64,000 nt of DNA from Enterobacteriaceae endosymbiont of Donacia fulgens (lineage in GTDB: Bacteria; Pseudomonadota; Gammaproteobacteria; Enterobacterales; Enterobacteriaceae): assembly GCF_012567545.1 (NCBI RefSeq), contig NZ_CP046182.1, positions 64,324-128,323 of the forward strand. The letters are read 5' to 3'. Shown here in pieces: positions 46,916-57,006 of the stretch (position 1 is its first letter; each line of letters starts with the position of its first letter). Both the position numbers and the translations under genes were made by a program. A model generated the notes under the pieces. It saw nothing but the letters and a program-made list of their open reading frames with translations, did no database searches and was not told where the DNA came from.

Positions 46916-47688
46916 ATTCTAACCTCAATATTTTTTTTATGTAAAAATTTTTTTAAAATATTAATATTAATTATATTTTTATGAAATACTGATGCAGCTA
47001 AAGCACCATCAACATTTACTTTTTTATGAAAAACATCATAAAAATTATTAAAAGAACCTGCTCCACCAGAAGCAATTAAAGGAATTTGACAAATTTTTCT
47101 TATTTGTTTTAACTGTACTATATCATATCCTGAACATAATCCATCTTGATTCATCATATTTAATACTATTTCTCCTGCTCCTAATTTTTGTACTTTTTTT
47201 ACCCATTCAATTGTTTCCCAATTAGTTATTTTTATATTTTTTTTATTACCAGTATATTTATATACATAATATTTTTTATCTTTTTTGTTATACCAAGAAT
47301 CTATTCCAACAACAATACATTGTTTACCAAAATATTTAGATAATTTTGTAATTAAAGAAGGGTTATTTAATGCAGGAGTATTTATTGATATTTTTTCAGC
47401 TCCTGAATGTAATATTTTTGCAGCATCATCTATAGATTTTATACCTCCTGCTATACAAATAGGTATACTAATTATTTTTGCAATTTTTGATATCCATTTT
47501 TTATCTACTAATCGATTATCAATAGATGCTGTAATATCATAAAATACTAATTCATCAGCTCCATCCTTATCATATTTACTAGCTAAAGACAAAATATCTC
47601 CTATAACTTTATGATTTTTAAATTGTTTTCCTTTTACTACTACATTATTATAAACATCTAAACAGGGTATTATTCTTTTTGCCAACAT
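46909..47688 (-). CDS. hisF: Imidazole glycerol phosphate synthase subunit HisF
   Basis: HisF is the cyclase half of the HisFH complex and makes imidazole glycerol phosphate and AICAR. The 259-residue barrel (E. coli 258) shows [15 protein letters not shown] with the catalytic Asp11, VVGIDSW with the second Asp (about 130), and phosphate-binding GGIKS and ASGGAG loops. It overlaps hisA by 19 nt and hisI by 7 nt, typical of the enteric his operon. Confidence 0.98.
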   Translation of the reverse strand: MLAKRIIPCLDVYNNVVVKGKQFKNHKVIGDILSLASKYDKDGADELVFYDITASIDNRLVDKKWISKIAKIISIPICIAGGIKSIDDAAKILHSGAEKISINTPALNNPSLITKLSKYFGKQCIVVGIDSWYNKKDKKYYVYKYTGNKKNIKITNWETIEWVKKVQKLGAGEIVLNMMNQDGLCSGYDIVQLKQIRKICQIPLIASGGAGSFNNFYDVFHKKVNVDGALAASVFHKNIININILKKFLHKKNIEVRIC

Positions 47689-48410
47689 AAATTAGCCTCT
47701 TGAATAGTAAATTTTTTTTCTAAAAAAGCTCTTCCTATAATTATATGTTTTACTCCACTTTTTTTTAAATTAATAATATCTTGTAATGATGAAATACCTC
47801 CTGATGCTTGAAAAAAAATTTGGGGATATTTTTGAACTATTTCAGTATATAAATTTATATTTGGTCCTAAAAAAGTTCCATCTCTAGAAATATCGGTACA
47901 TAAGACATGTTTTAATCCTAAATCTAAAAATTTTTCAATAATATTTTCAAAAATTACGTTACTTTTATCTTGCCATCCATTAATAAAAACAATTTTTTCA
48001 TTTTTTTTATTAATTTTAATATCTAATGCTAAAATTATAGAATTTGGATTATATAATTTAAACCATTTTTGTACATTTTTAAAATTTTTAATAATAGAAG
48101 ATCCTAATATAATTTGTATTTTAGGTATTAAATTAAAAATTAAATCTATATCTTTTTTACATCTAATTCCTCCTCCTAATTGTATAGGAGGTAAATTATA
48201 TTTAAAAATATTTTTTAATAAAATTATTTGTTTTTTATGGGGATTTTTTGCTCCATCTAAATCTATAATATGAATTTTTTGAGCTCCTTGTTTTATATAT
48301 TTTTTTATATAAAATAAAGGTTCATATAAATATTTACGTTTTAAATTAAATTTTCCTTGATGTAATCTAACTACTTGTCCTTTTATTAAATCAATTGCTG
48401 GGATAATCAT
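47670..48410 (-). CDS. hisA: ProFAR isomerase HisA
   Basis: HisA performs the Amadori rearrangement of ProFAR to PRFAR. The 246-residue barrel (E. coli 245) starts [19 protein letters not shown] with the catalytic Asp8. The second Asp lies in CTDISRDGT (about 169), and the IQLGGGIR and FQASGGISS phosphate loops are present. It lies between hisH (9-nt gap) and hisF (overlapping). Confidence 0.98.
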   Translation of the reverse strand: MIIPAIDLIKGQVVRLHQGKFNLKRKYLYEPLFYIKKYIKQGAQKIHIIDLDGAKNPHKKQIILLKNIFKYNLPPIQLGGGIRCKKDIDLIFNLIPKIQIILGSSIIKNFKNVQKWFKLYNPNSIILALDIKINKKNEKIVFINGWQDKSNVIFENIIEKFLDLGLKHVLCTDISRDGTFLGPNINLYTEIVQKYPQIFFQASGGISSLQDIINLKKSGVKHIIIGRAFLEKKFTIQEANLCWQKE

Positions 48411-48419
48411 ATTTTAATT

Positions 48420-49010
48420 TTATATATTTAAAAAATTTTTAATTAATTGAATACCATTAATTCCTGATCTTTCTGGATGAAACTGAACTCCAAAAAAATT
48501 TTCTTTTTTAACAACAGAACTAAATTCTTTTTCATAATTAGTAGTAGCTATTGTATAATTATTAATATTAACATTATAACTATGTGAAAAATAAAAATAA
48601 GAATTTTGATTAATATTATGAAATAATGGTGATGATATTATATTATGTACTTTATTCCATCCCATATGTGGGATAGGTTTATCTCTATTATTCATTAAAT
48701 TTACAGAATAATTTAAAATTCCTAATGTAGAAATTCCTTCATTTTCTTCACTATATTCTCCTAAGATTTGCATACCTAAACATATACCTAAAATATCTTT
48801 TTTACAGTTTTGAATTAATTTTATTAAATTATCGTTTTTTAATTTTTTTATTATAGAATTAGCAGAACCAACACCTGGTAAAAAAATTTTATCAGCATTT
48901 AGAATTAAATCTTTTTTATTTGTAATTTTTGAACTAAATCCTATTTTTTTTATAGTAGATTGTAAAGAGTAAAAATTACCACAAGATGTATCTAAAATAA
49001 CAATTTTCAA
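48420..49010 (-). CDS. hisH: Imidazole glycerol phosphate synthase subunit HisH
   Basis: HisH is the glutaminase half of the HisFH complex and supplies ammonia. The 196-residue protein equals the E. coli length. The class I amidotransferase triad is visible: Cys in ILGICLGMQ (about 77), and His and Glu in VQFHPERSG (about 178-180). PGVGSA supplies the oxyanion loop. It overlaps hisB by 4 nt (ATGA). Confidence 0.97.
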   Translation of the reverse strand: MKIVILDTSCGNFYSLQSTIKKIGFSSKITNKKDLILNADKIFLPGVGSANSIIKKLKNDNLIKLIQNCKKDILGICLGMQILGEYSEENEGISTLGILNYSVNLMNNRDKPIPHMGWNKVHNIISSPLFHNINQNSYFYFSHSYNVNINNYTIATTNYEKEFSSVVKKENFFGVQFHPERSGINGIQLIKNFLNI

Positions 49011-50077
49011 ATTAAAACTCCTTTTGAACTAGGAATAGTAGTATTATTTACTATTTTAATAGCTTGTTTTAAAGAACATCCAAAAGCTTTAAATAAGCTT
49101 TCAATTTTATGATGATCATTTTCTCCTGTAACTTTTAAGTATATATTACATGACATAGAATATGATAAAGAATAAAAAAAATGTTTAATCATTTCTGTAC
49201 TTAAATCACCAATTTTTTGATATTTAAATTTTACATAATATTGTAAATATGGTCTTCCTGATAAATCAATTGAACATTGAGCTAATGATTCATCCATGGG
49301 TAATAAAAATCCAAATCTATTAATTCCTTTTTTATTACCAATAGCTTTTGAAAAAGTTTTTCCTAATGATATTGCAATATCTTCTATTGTATGGTGATCA
49401 TCAATGTATAAATCTCCTTTACTGTAAATATTTAAAATAAAACCTCCATGTATTGCTATTTGTTCTAACATATGATTTAAAAAATTAATTCCAGTATTAA
49501 TATTATTTTTACCCTTTTTATCTAAAAATAATTCAACATATATTATTGTTTCTTTTGTTATTCTTTTTATTGTAGCATATCTTTTTAATGGTGTTAATTT
49601 AGTTAAAATATCTAGCCAATTACATGTTTTTTGATTATATAAAATACCATTAACTCCAATATTTTTTGCTAATTGCATATCAGTTAAACGATCACCTATA
49701 ACATAACTATTTATATTATCTAAATTATTATTTAAATATTTTTTTAATAATGTTGTATTCGGTTTTCTACATATACAATTATCATAAGAATAGTGAGGAC
49801 AGATGAAAATGTTTTCAAATTCAATACCTTGAGATTTAAAAATATTAATCATAAAATTATGAGGAATATTAAAAGATTCATAAGAAAAACTTTTACTACC
49901 CAAACCATCTTGGTTTGTAATTATTACAAATAAATAAGAAAATTTTTTTAATTTTGATAATGCAATAATAACATTTTTTTCAAAAAATAATTTATTAATA
50001 TTATCAACTTGATAATTTTTTTTAGGTTCAGATATTAAAGTACCATCTCTATCTATAAAAAGTATTTTTTTTAGCAT
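49007..50077 (-). CDS. hisB: Histidinol-phosphatase / imidazoleglycerol-phosphate dehydratase HisB
   Basis: This bifunctional enzyme performs steps 6 and 8. The 356-residue protein (E. coli 355) has an N-terminal HAD phosphatase (about 1-165) with FIDRDGTL (Asp9 and Asp11) and the zinc cluster CPHYSYDNCICRKP, then the dehydratase (about 167-356) with NHMLEQIAIHGGF, the metal-binding DDHHTIED, and GENDHHKIESLFKAFG. The fused form is the arrangement found in enteric bacteria. hisDC lies 27 nt upstream. Confidence 0.98.
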   Translation of the reverse strand: MLKKILFIDRDGTLISEPKKNYQVDNINKLFFEKNVIIALSKLKKFSYLFVIITNQDGLGSKSFSYESFNIPHNFMINIFKSQGIEFENIFICPHYSYDNCICRKPNTTLLKKYLNNNLDNINSYVIGDRLTDMQLAKNIGVNGILYNQKTCNWLDILTKLTPLKRYATIKRITKETIIYVELFLDKKGKNNINTGINFLNHMLEQIAIHGGFILNIYSKGDLYIDDHHTIEDIAISLGKTFSKAIGNKKGINRFGFLLPMDESLAQCSIDLSGRPYLQYYVKFKYQKIGDLSTEMIKHFFYSLSYSMSCNIYLKVTGENDHHKIESLFKAFGCSLKQAIKIVNNTTIPSSKGVLI

Positions 50078-50104
50078 ATAATAAAGTCTTTTTTTATGAA
50101 ATTT

Positions 50105-52516
50105 TTAAAGAGATAATTGTTGTATTTCAAAAAATAATTTTTTACATTCAATAAATGTTCCTATAGTAATTCTTAAACAATTATTTAATTTTTTTTCATG
50201 ATTTTGATTTCTTACAATAATTTTTCTTTTAATTAATTCTTTAAATATGATTTTAGAATCATGAAATTTTATTAAAATAAAATTAGTTGAACTATTAAAT
50301 ATATTTTTTATACAACTACAATTATTAAGATTTTTTATTAACCATTTTTTATTATTAATTATTGTTTTTACATTATTTTTCATAATAATTAAATTTTTTA
50401 AATTTAAAGATTGTATTGCAATATCTATAACAGGTTCAGGTATTGGATAAGGAGCAATAACTTTAACTAATATATCAATAATATATTTATTTGTTAAAAT
50501 AAATCCACAACGTAACCCTGCTAATGAAAATGCTTTTGATAAAGTTCTTAATATAATTAAATTATTATATTTGTTTATAAAATTAGTTAAAGTTTGATCT
50601 ATACAAAATTCAATATATGCTTCATCAATAACAATAATTATTTTATTTTTTGTTAATTCTAATAATTTTATTATATTATTTTTATCGATATAATTACCAG
50701 TTGGATTATTAGGATTACAAATAAAAATAATTTTAACATTATCAAGATTTTGTTTAATTTTATTTAAATCTAAATCCCAATTATTATTACTATTAATCAT
50801 GATATATTTTATATCTAATATTTCAGCAGTAACACGATACATATCGTATGTTGGTGGGCAAAATAGTATTTTATCATTTTTTTTATTACAAAATGTACGC
50901 ATTATTAAATCAATACCCTCATCTGCCCCTCTTGTAATTAAAATATTTTTTGTATTTAAATTTACATATTTACTATATAAACTAATTAATTCTTTTGATT
51001 GTGGTTCTGGATATCTATTAAATATTTTTTTATTTAAAGAAAAAATAGAAGTAATAGGAGATTCATTTGCATTTAATGCTATTAAATTATTAGTATTATT
51101 TTTATATAAAAATCTTGCAGATTTATATGGATTAAAATTAAGAAGATTTTTTCTAACTATTTTATAAATATTATTACTTGTTTTATTTTTTTTTTGATCA
51201 AAATAATTTTTATAAATATATTTTTTTCTTTCTGTAATAGAATTACTATGACCGAATAAGTTTTCTTTTTTTGCCATAATTTCTACTGTATCGGAAATAT
51301 TTAATAATCCTTGTTTTGTTAATTTTTGAACAGATATTCTTTTTTGAAAATCATAAATTCCTAAACATGAATATGTTGACGCATAACCATAAGTAGGTAA
51401 AACATGATTAGTTCCTGAAGCATAATCTCCTACTGATTCAGGAGACCAATGACCTAAAAAAATTGATCCTGCATTAATAATTTTAGATAAAATTTTGTCA
51501 TAATTATTACATTGGATAATAAGATGTTCCGGAGCATATTCATTTACTATTTTTATACATTCTTCAATATTATTAACTATAATAATAAAACTATTATTAA
51601 GAGACTTTTTTGCTATATTTTTTTTAGGTAATTTTTCTAATTGTTTAGAAAGTTCTTTTTTAACTAATTTAGCTATTTTTTCTTCAATAGTAATTAAAAA
51701 TACTTGTGAATCTATTCCATGTTCTGCTTGAGATAATAAATCAGCTACAATAAAATTGTAATTTGCAGATTTATCAGCTAAAATCATTAATTCTGATGGG
51801 CCTGCTGGCATATCAATAGATATATTTTTATCAGATTTATTTTGATTACTTACTTGTCTTTTAGCTTCTGTAACAAAAAAATTTCCTGGTCCAAAAATTT
51901 TATCTACCTTATTAATAGATTCTGTCCCATAAGCCATTGCTGCTATAGCTTGAGCTCCACCTACCTGAAAAATATTTTCTATATTACATAAATATGAAGC
52001 AAATAAAATTTCATTAGATATTGGTGCTGGAGAACATAATATAATATTAGGACATAATGCTAATTTAGCTGGAATACCTAGCATTAATACAGTAGAAAAT
52101 AATGAAGATGTACCTCCTGGTACATATAATCCTATTTTTGATATGGGACGATAAATTTGGTAACAAAATACTCCAGATATAGTTTCAATTTTTTTTTTTT
52201 TTAAAATTTGATATTTATGAAATTTATATATATTATTATATGCATTAATTATTGCATTTTTAATGTCTTTATCTATATAAAATTTTGAATTATATATTTT
52301 TTTTTTATCTATTTTTAGAGTATTAATATTTATTTTATCAAATAAAAAATTATATTTTTTTAATGCACTATCTCCTTTATTTTTAACTTTCTCTAAAATA
52401 TTTGTTACATCATTTTTAATTTTTTTATCTATTAAAAATATTGGTCTAGATAATATTTTTTTTTTTTGTTCTTTATTATAATTATGCCAATAAATTAAAT
52501 TATTTAAAATATTCAT
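50105..52516 (-). CDS. hisD/hisC: Fused histidinol dehydrogenase - histidinol-phosphate aminotransferase (HisD-HisC)
   Basis: One open frame of 803 residues joins two enzymes that are separate in E. coli (HisD 434, HisC 356). Residues 1 to about 440 are HisD: GPGNFFVTEAKRQVS, the EYAPEHLIIQ catalytic Glu-His pair and HWSPESVGDYASGTNHVLPT. Residues from about 448 are HisC: NLLNFNPYKSARFL, LNANES, the PLP-binding Lys in RTLSKAFSLAGLRCGF, and CLRITIGT near the end. The junction FDQKKNKTSNN is encoded over a 10-A tract, and HisC has no ATG of its own there. HisD oxidises histidinol to histidine (last step); HisC transaminates imidazole acetol phosphate (step 7). Confidence 0.93.
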   Translation of the reverse strand: MNILNNLIYWHNYNKEQKKKILSRPIFLIDKKIKNDVTNILEKVKNKGDSALKKYNFLFDKININTLKIDKKKIYNSKFYIDKDIKNAIINAYNNIYKFHKYQILKKKKIETISGVFCYQIYRPISKIGLYVPGGTSSLFSTVLMLGIPAKLALCPNIILCSPAPISNEILFASYLCNIENIFQVGGAQAIAAMAYGTESINKVDKIFGPGNFFVTEAKRQVSNQNKSDKNISIDMPAGPSELMILADKSANYNFIVADLLSQAEHGIDSQVFLITIEEKIAKLVKKELSKQLEKLPKKNIAKKSLNNSFIIIVNNIEECIKIVNEYAPEHLIIQCNNYDKILSKIINAGSIFLGHWSPESVGDYASGTNHVLPTYGYASTYSCLGIYDFQKRISVQKLTKQGLLNISDTVEIMAKKENLFGHSNSITERKKYIYKNYFDQKKNKTSNNIYKIVRKNLLNFNPYKSARFLYKNNTNNLIALNANESPITSIFSLNKKIFNRYPEPQSKELISLYSKYVNLNTKNILITRGADEGIDLIMRTFCNKKNDKILFCPPTYDMYRVTAEILDIKYIMINSNNNWDLDLNKIKQNLDNVKIIFICNPNNPTGNYIDKNNIIKLLELTKNKIIIVIDEAYIEFCIDQTLTNFINKYNNLIILRTLSKAFSLAGLRCGFILTNKYIIDILVKVIAPYPIPEPVIDIAIQSLNLKNLIIMKNNVKTIINNKKWLIKNLNNCSCIKNIFNSSTNFILIKFHDSKIIFKELIKRKIIVRNQNHEKKLNNCLRITIGTFIECKKLFFEIQQLSL
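51186..51195 (-). other. A10 tract at the HisD-HisC junction (candidate slippage site)
   Basis: On the coding strand ten A residues follow GATC. As sequenced the frame passes into HisC. With one more A the next codons are AAA and then TAA, ending HisD right at its natural C terminus; with one fewer A a stop follows about a dozen codons later. Slippage here could therefore yield free HisD as well as the fusion. Confidence 0.55.
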
Positions 52517-52520
52517 TTTA

Positions 52521-53420
52521 TTACTCCATTATTTTTTCAATAGGTAAAACTAAAATAGAATGTGCACCTAATAATTTTAATTTCTCCATTTTTTCCCAAA
52601 ATAGTGTTTCACTACATACCATATGTATAACTACATTTTTAGTATTTCCTATTAATGGTAAAATAGTCGTATTTTTAACATATGATAATAATGACATTAC
52701 TTTTTTCAATTTCTTATTAGGAACATTCAAAATTATATATTTAGATTCTCTTGCTTGAATAACTCCTTTAATTCTTGCTAACAATTTATTTACTAATTGT
52801 TGTTTAAAATTTGTTATTTTATCATAACGTTGTATTAAACATGCTTGTGAAATATATATAATTTCTACTTCTTTAATTCCATGTGCTTCTAAGGTAGCCC
52901 CTGTTGAAACTAAATCACAAATAGCATTAGATAAACCTAATCTAGGTGCTAATTCTACTGATCCATTTAACATACAAGATTTAAATGTAATATGATGTTT
53001 ATCAAGATATTTTTTTAATAAATTAGGATAAGAAGTTGCAATACAAGCATTTTGTAAAGATTGTAATCCTGTATAATTTTTGTTAATAGGTATTGATATA
53101 GATAATCTACATATACCAAAGTTTAATTTACGTAATGTTAAATAATTTGCATTATCTCCTCTTGCTAACCTAGCTAAAACTTCTTCTTCTAAAACATTTT
53201 GTCCAATAATACCTAAATCAACAACACCTTCCATAATTAATCCAGGAATATCATCATCACGTACTCTTAAGATATCAATCGGCATATTTTCTGCAAAAGC
53301 TATTAACTTTTGTTGTTGTAAATTAATTTTAAGACCACAATTTTTTAATAGTTTACTAGATTCATTACTTAAACGACCAGATTTTTGCATAGCTATGCGT
53401 AAACGATTGTTATCCGGCAT
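52521..53420 (-). CDS. hisG: ATP phosphoribosyltransferase HisG
   Basis: HisG joins ATP and PRPP in the first, committed step of histidine synthesis and is feedback-inhibited by histidine. The 299-residue protein is the long form, equal to E. coli. It starts [18 protein letters not shown] and has [12 protein letters not shown], the PRPP loop [13 protein letters not shown] and a C-terminal regulatory ACT-like domain ending EKIME. It opens the operon. The 134-nt region upstream has no His-rich leader peptide or attenuator that I can see. Confidence 0.98.
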   Translation of the reverse strand: MPDNNRLRIAMQKSGRLSNESSKLLKNCGLKINLQQQKLIAFAENMPIDILRVRDDDIPGLIMEGVVDLGIIGQNVLEEEVLARLARGDNANYLTLRKLNFGICRLSISIPINKNYTGLQSLQNACIATSYPNLLKKYLDKHHITFKSCMLNGSVELAPRLGLSNAICDLVSTGATLEAHGIKEVEIIYISQACLIQRYDKITNFKQQLVNKLLARIKGVIQARESKYIILNVPNKKLKKVMSLLSYVKNTTILPLIGNTKNVVIHMVCSETLFWEKMEKLKLLGAHSILVLPIEKIME

Positions 53421-53554
53421 ACTTTTATCCTTTTTTTTTAAAATTTAAAATTTTTAAAAATTAAATTTTATGTTAAAAATTAATTATTTTAATTAAACTT
53501 AAATAAATTATAAAAAAATAACAACTATTTTTCTTAAAATTTTATGCAAAAATT

Positions 53555-54028
53555 TTAATTATTTATTTTTTTTATATATCCTAAATCTTGATTTAAAGGA
53601 TTTTTTGCTGAAATACGAGCTAATTTATCACATTTATTATTCATTTTATTATATGAATGACCTTTTATCCATTTCCAACAAATATTATGTTTAGATAAAG
53701 ATAATTCTAATCTTTTCCATAAATCAATATTTTTTACTATTTTTTTATTATTACGTATCCAATTATATTTTTTCCAATTATACAACCATATTGTAATTCC
53801 TTGTTTTAAATAATTACTATCAGTAAATAAATAAATATTACAATTTTCTTTTAAAGATTCTAATGCAATAATAGAAGCCATTAATTCCATTCTATTATTA
53901 GTTGTAAAAAAAAAACCTTTAGTTAAAACTTTTTCATATTTATGATATTGTAATATAGCAGCACAACCTCCAGGACCAGGATTATATATACAAGAACCAT
54001 CAGTAAAAATATTTATATTTTTATACAT
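53555..54028 (-). CDS. rnhA: Ribonuclease HI
   Basis: RNase HI removes RNA from RNA-DNA hybrids. The ATG at 54028 gives 157 residues (E. coli 155) starting MYKNINIFTDGSC; an earlier in-frame ATG at 54091 lies within dnaQ and is unlikely. The four acidic residues are present: Asp10 (FTDGS), Glu48 (NNRMEL), Asp70 (FTDSNYL) and Asp of NKCDKLA (about 134). It is divergent from dnaQ with a 39-nt gap, as in E. coli. Confidence 0.96.
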   Translation of the reverse strand: MYKNINIFTDGSCIYNPGPGGCAAILQYHKYEKVLTKGFFFTTNNRMELMASIIALESLKENCNIYLFTDSNYLKQGITIWLYNWKKYNWIRNNKKIVKNIDLWKRLELSLSKHNICWKWIKGHSYNKMNNKCDKLARISAKNPLNQDLGYIKKINN

Positions 54029-54067
54029 ATTACTTTGATTAAAATTTATATTATTTATATAACAAAT

Positions 54068-54811
54068 ATGAAAAAAATTAATATACGTCAAGTAGTTTTA
54101 GATACAGAAACAACAGGGATGAATTTATCTTATCCATATTATATAGGACATCGTATTATAGAAATAGGTATTATTGAAATTATTAATCGTAATATTACTA
54201 AAAATTATTTTCATACATATTTAAATCCACAAAGAACTATAAGTAAAGAAGCATTTAATATTCATGGTATTTCTAATCAATTTTTATCTAAAAAACCTAT
54301 TTTTTCTGATATATTAGATAATTTTATTAATTTTATTAAAGGAGCGGAACTGATTATTCATAATGCTCAATTTGATATTAATTTTATTAATTATGAATTA
54401 TCATTATTAAAAAAAAAAATACCTAAAATTGAAAACATTTGTACAATAACAGATACGCTTAAAATAGCTCGAAATATTTTTCCAGGAAAAAGAAATTCAT
54501 TAAATTCTTTATGTAATAGATTTAATATTAATATAAGTAAACGTAATTTACATGGTGCTTTATTAGATGCAAAATTATTAGCTTATGTTTTTTTATTTAT
54601 GACTACAAAACAAAATTCATTTAAATTAAAATTTTTAAAAGAAAAAAATAATATATTTAATAATAAATTAAAATTTTTATATAAAAATCTAAAAAGAAAA
54701 AACATATTAGTTATACATGCTTCTAAAGAAGAATTAAAATTACATAAATTAAAATTAAATTTAATTAAAAAAAAATGTGGTTTTTCTTTATGGGAAAACA
54801 AAAATAAATAA
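54068..54811 (+). CDS. dnaQ: DNA polymerase III epsilon subunit (proofreading)
   Basis: DnaQ is the 3'-5' exonuclease that proofreads for the replicative polymerase. The ATG at 54068 gives 247 residues (E. coli 243) beginning MKKINIRQVVLDTETTGM, which puts Asp12 and Glu14 at the E. coli numbers; the earlier ATG at 54035 adds non-family residues. HNAQFDINFI (Asp about 103) and HGALLDAKLLA (His and Asp about 162-167) complete the DEDDh site. The C-terminal segment that binds the alpha subunit is kept (KKKCGFSLWE). tRNA-Asp follows, as in E. coli. Confidence 0.97.
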   Translation: MKKINIRQVVLDTETTGMNLSYPYYIGHRIIEIGIIEIINRNITKNYFHTYLNPQRTISKEAFNIHGISNQFLSKKPIFSDILDNFINFIKGAELIIHNAQFDINFINYELSLLKKKIPKIENICTITDTLKIARNIFPGKRNSLNSLCNRFNINISKRNLHGALLDAKLLAYVFLFMTTKQNSFKLKFLKEKNNIFNNKLKFLYKNLKRKNILVIHASKEELKLHKLKLNLIKKKCGFSLWENKNK

Positions 54812-54856
54812 AAATATTGACGATTAAAGATATTATCTATATTATAAAATAATTAC

Positions 54857-54930
54857 GGTGCGATAGTTCAGTTGGTTAGAATACCGGCTTGTCACGCCGG
54901 GGGTCACGGGTTCAAATCCCGTTCGCACCG
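54857..54930 (+). tRNA. tRNA-Asp (anticodon GUC)
   Basis: A 74-nt cloverleaf with acceptor arms GGTGCGA and TCGCACC plus discriminator G, D arm GTTCAGTTGGTTAGAAT, anticodon loop TTGTCAC and T arm CGGGTTCAAATCCCG. It is notably GC-rich for this window. Its place after dnaQ matches E. coli aspV. Confidence 0.97.
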
Positions 54931-54962
54931 TATGATTTATTTTAGAATAAAAAATAATAATG

Positions 54963-55811
54963 TTAATCATTATTAATCCATAATACACATGATTTTTTAT
55001 ATAATTCTAAATTATTTTTTAATATATTAATTAAATCTGAACAAATTTCTTTTTTATTTATAAAATCGTTAATCCAAAAAAACACAGTAAAATTAATTGA
55101 ATTATTAGTAATTTCATCAACAATAACATTAACAATTGAATTTTTTATTATTTTTTCATTTACTGAAACAGTATCTAATAAAATTTTTTTAATCATATTA
55201 ATATCTTTTTGTATTAAATTTCTTGCAATACCTAAAGTAATTTTATTTCGATATTCATTAGATTTAGAAAAATTTATTATATTTTCCGTAAGTATTTTTC
55301 CATTAGGAACAGATATAATACTTCCATCAAATGTTTTAAAAAGAGTACAAAAAATTTCAACATTAGTAATTTTACCAGTTACATTACCTATATTAATATA
55401 ATCTCCAACTTTAAAAATACGGAATGTAATAATTAATAATCCTGATGCTAAATTTGATAAAGCACTTTGCCATGCTAAACCTATTACTAATCCTATAGTT
55501 CCAAAAGCAGCAAAAATTGATGATGTTTTTAATCCTATACTACTTAATGCACTAACTATAACAAATATAGTTAAACTATATTTAAAAATATTTGTAAGAA
55601 ATCCAGTTGTAATTGGATCTATATTTCTAATAGTAAAAACATTCCTTGTTGTTTTCGTAACAATTTTTACACCCCATAATCCAAAAAATAAAATCATACC
55701 TGCCAAAACAAAATGTTCGCATTGATATAAAATAAAAGCTCTATTTTTAAATATCCACAATTTTATAAAATCTAATACACTAGTAAATTTATTCATATTT
55801 TCATAATCCAT
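54963..55811 (-). CDS. mscS: Small-conductance mechanosensitive channel MscS
   Basis: MscS opens under membrane tension to release solutes after osmotic downshock. The 282-residue protein (E. coli 286) has three hydrophobic helices (about 30-130), with the pore helix seen as AAFGTIGLVIGLAWQSALSNLASGLLIITF, then the beta domain with the VPNGKILTENIINFS block. The C-terminal vestibule is diverged and slightly short. It follows fbaA by 48 nt, as in the enteric pgk-fbaA-mscS series. Confidence 0.94.
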   Translation of the reverse strand: MDYENMNKFTSVLDFIKLWIFKNRAFILYQCEHFVLAGMILFFGLWGVKIVTKTTRNVFTIRNIDPITTGFLTNIFKYSLTIFVIVSALSSIGLKTSSIFAAFGTIGLVIGLAWQSALSNLASGLLIITFRIFKVGDYINIGNVTGKITNVEIFCTLFKTFDGSIISVPNGKILTENIINFSKSNEYRNKITLGIARNLIQKDINMIKKILLDTVSVNEKIIKNSIVNVIVDEITNNSINFTVFFWINDFINKKEICSDLINILKNNLELYKKSCVLWINND

Positions 55812-55859
55812 TCTATGAAATAATTTGTATTGTTTTTTATAATTTAAATAATTTGTTTT

Positions 55860-56939
55860 TTATAATATATTAATTGCATTTAATTCATTAAATGTTTTTT
55901 CTAATCTTTTTTTCATAGAAATTTGTGATGCTCTAATCCATGATCTAGGATCATAATATTTTTTATTTGGTTTATTAAAACCTTTTGGATTACCAAGTTG
56001 TTTTTGTAAATATTTTTCATATTTTTTATAAAATTTTAATACACCTTGCCATGTAGCCCATTGTGTATCTGTATCAATATTCATTTTAACAACACCATAA
56101 TTAATCGATTCTTTAATTTTTAATAATGAAGAACCTGAACCTCCATGAAATACAAAATTTATAGAATTATTAGGAATATTATGTTTTTTACTAATAAAAA
56201 TTTGTGCATCTCTTAAAATTTTTGGTAATAATTTTACATGTCCTGTTTGATATACTCCATGTACATTTCCAAAAGATGCTGCAATAATAAATTGAGAACT
56301 AATTAATTTTAGTTTTTCATAAGCATAATTTATATCATAATAATCAGTATATAATGATTTTTTAGTTATATTACTATTATCAATACCATCTTCTTCCCCA
56401 CCTGTACATCCTAATTCAATTTCTAATGTCATTTGCATTTTTGACATTCTTTTTAAATAATGACTACATATTTTAATATTATCTTTAATTGATTCTTTAG
56501 AAAGATCTATCATATGAGATGAAAATAAAGATTTTTTATGGATTAAATAATGTTTTTCATTTTCATCTAATAAATTATCTATCCAAGATAATTTATTTTT
56601 TGGACAATGATCAGTATGTAAAATCACTGGAATACCATAATATTTAGCAAGTTTATGAACATGTTTAGCCCCAGAAATGGCACCAATAACAGGAGCTAAT
56701 TGTGGATTTATCATTTGTAATCCTTTACCTGCAATAAAAGAAGCTCCTGAATTAGAAAATTGAATAATAACTGAAGATCTTACTTTAGCTGCAGTTTCTA
56801 AAACTATATTTATAGAATCAGTACCTATACAATTAACAGCTGGTAAAGCAAATTTATTTTCTTTTGCTATTTTAAATATGGTTTGTAAATCATGACCAAC
56901 AACAACACCAGGTTTTATATAATTTAAAATTTTAGACAT
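55860..56939 (-). CDS. fbaA: Fructose-bisphosphate aldolase class II
   Basis: FbaA splits fructose 1,6-bisphosphate into two triose phosphates. The 359-residue protein equals E. coli FbaA in length. Zinc and substrate residues are visible in HTDHCPKNKLSW (Asp109-His110 type), LEIELGCTGGEEDG, NVHGVYQTGHVKL and FHGGSGSS. The terminal MSKILNYIKPGVV matches the enteric N terminus. It lies between pgk and mscS. Confidence 0.98.
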   Translation of the reverse strand: MSKILNYIKPGVVVGHDLQTIFKIAKENKFALPAVNCIGTDSINIVLETAAKVRSSVIIQFSNSGASFIAGKGLQMINPQLAPVIGAISGAKHVHKLAKYYGIPVILHTDHCPKNKLSWIDNLLDENEKHYLIHKKSLFSSHMIDLSKESIKDNIKICSHYLKRMSKMQMTLEIELGCTGGEEDGIDNSNITKKSLYTDYYDINYAYEKLKLISSQFIIAASFGNVHGVYQTGHVKLLPKILRDAQIFISKKHNIPNNSINFVFHGGSGSSLLKIKESINYGVVKMNIDTDTQWATWQGVLKFYKKYEKYLQKQLGNPKGFNKPNKKYYDPRSWIRASQISMKKRLEKTFNELNAINIL

Positions 56940-57006
56940 AATATATACTTTACCCTATTAAAATTTTAATTGTTAACAATTTTATTATTTTATTTTAAAT
57001 AAAATG

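Noticed and set aside
50799..51167. 122-residue open frame on the plus strand inside hisDC
   Set aside because: Lies opposite conserved HisC codons and shows no family similarity.
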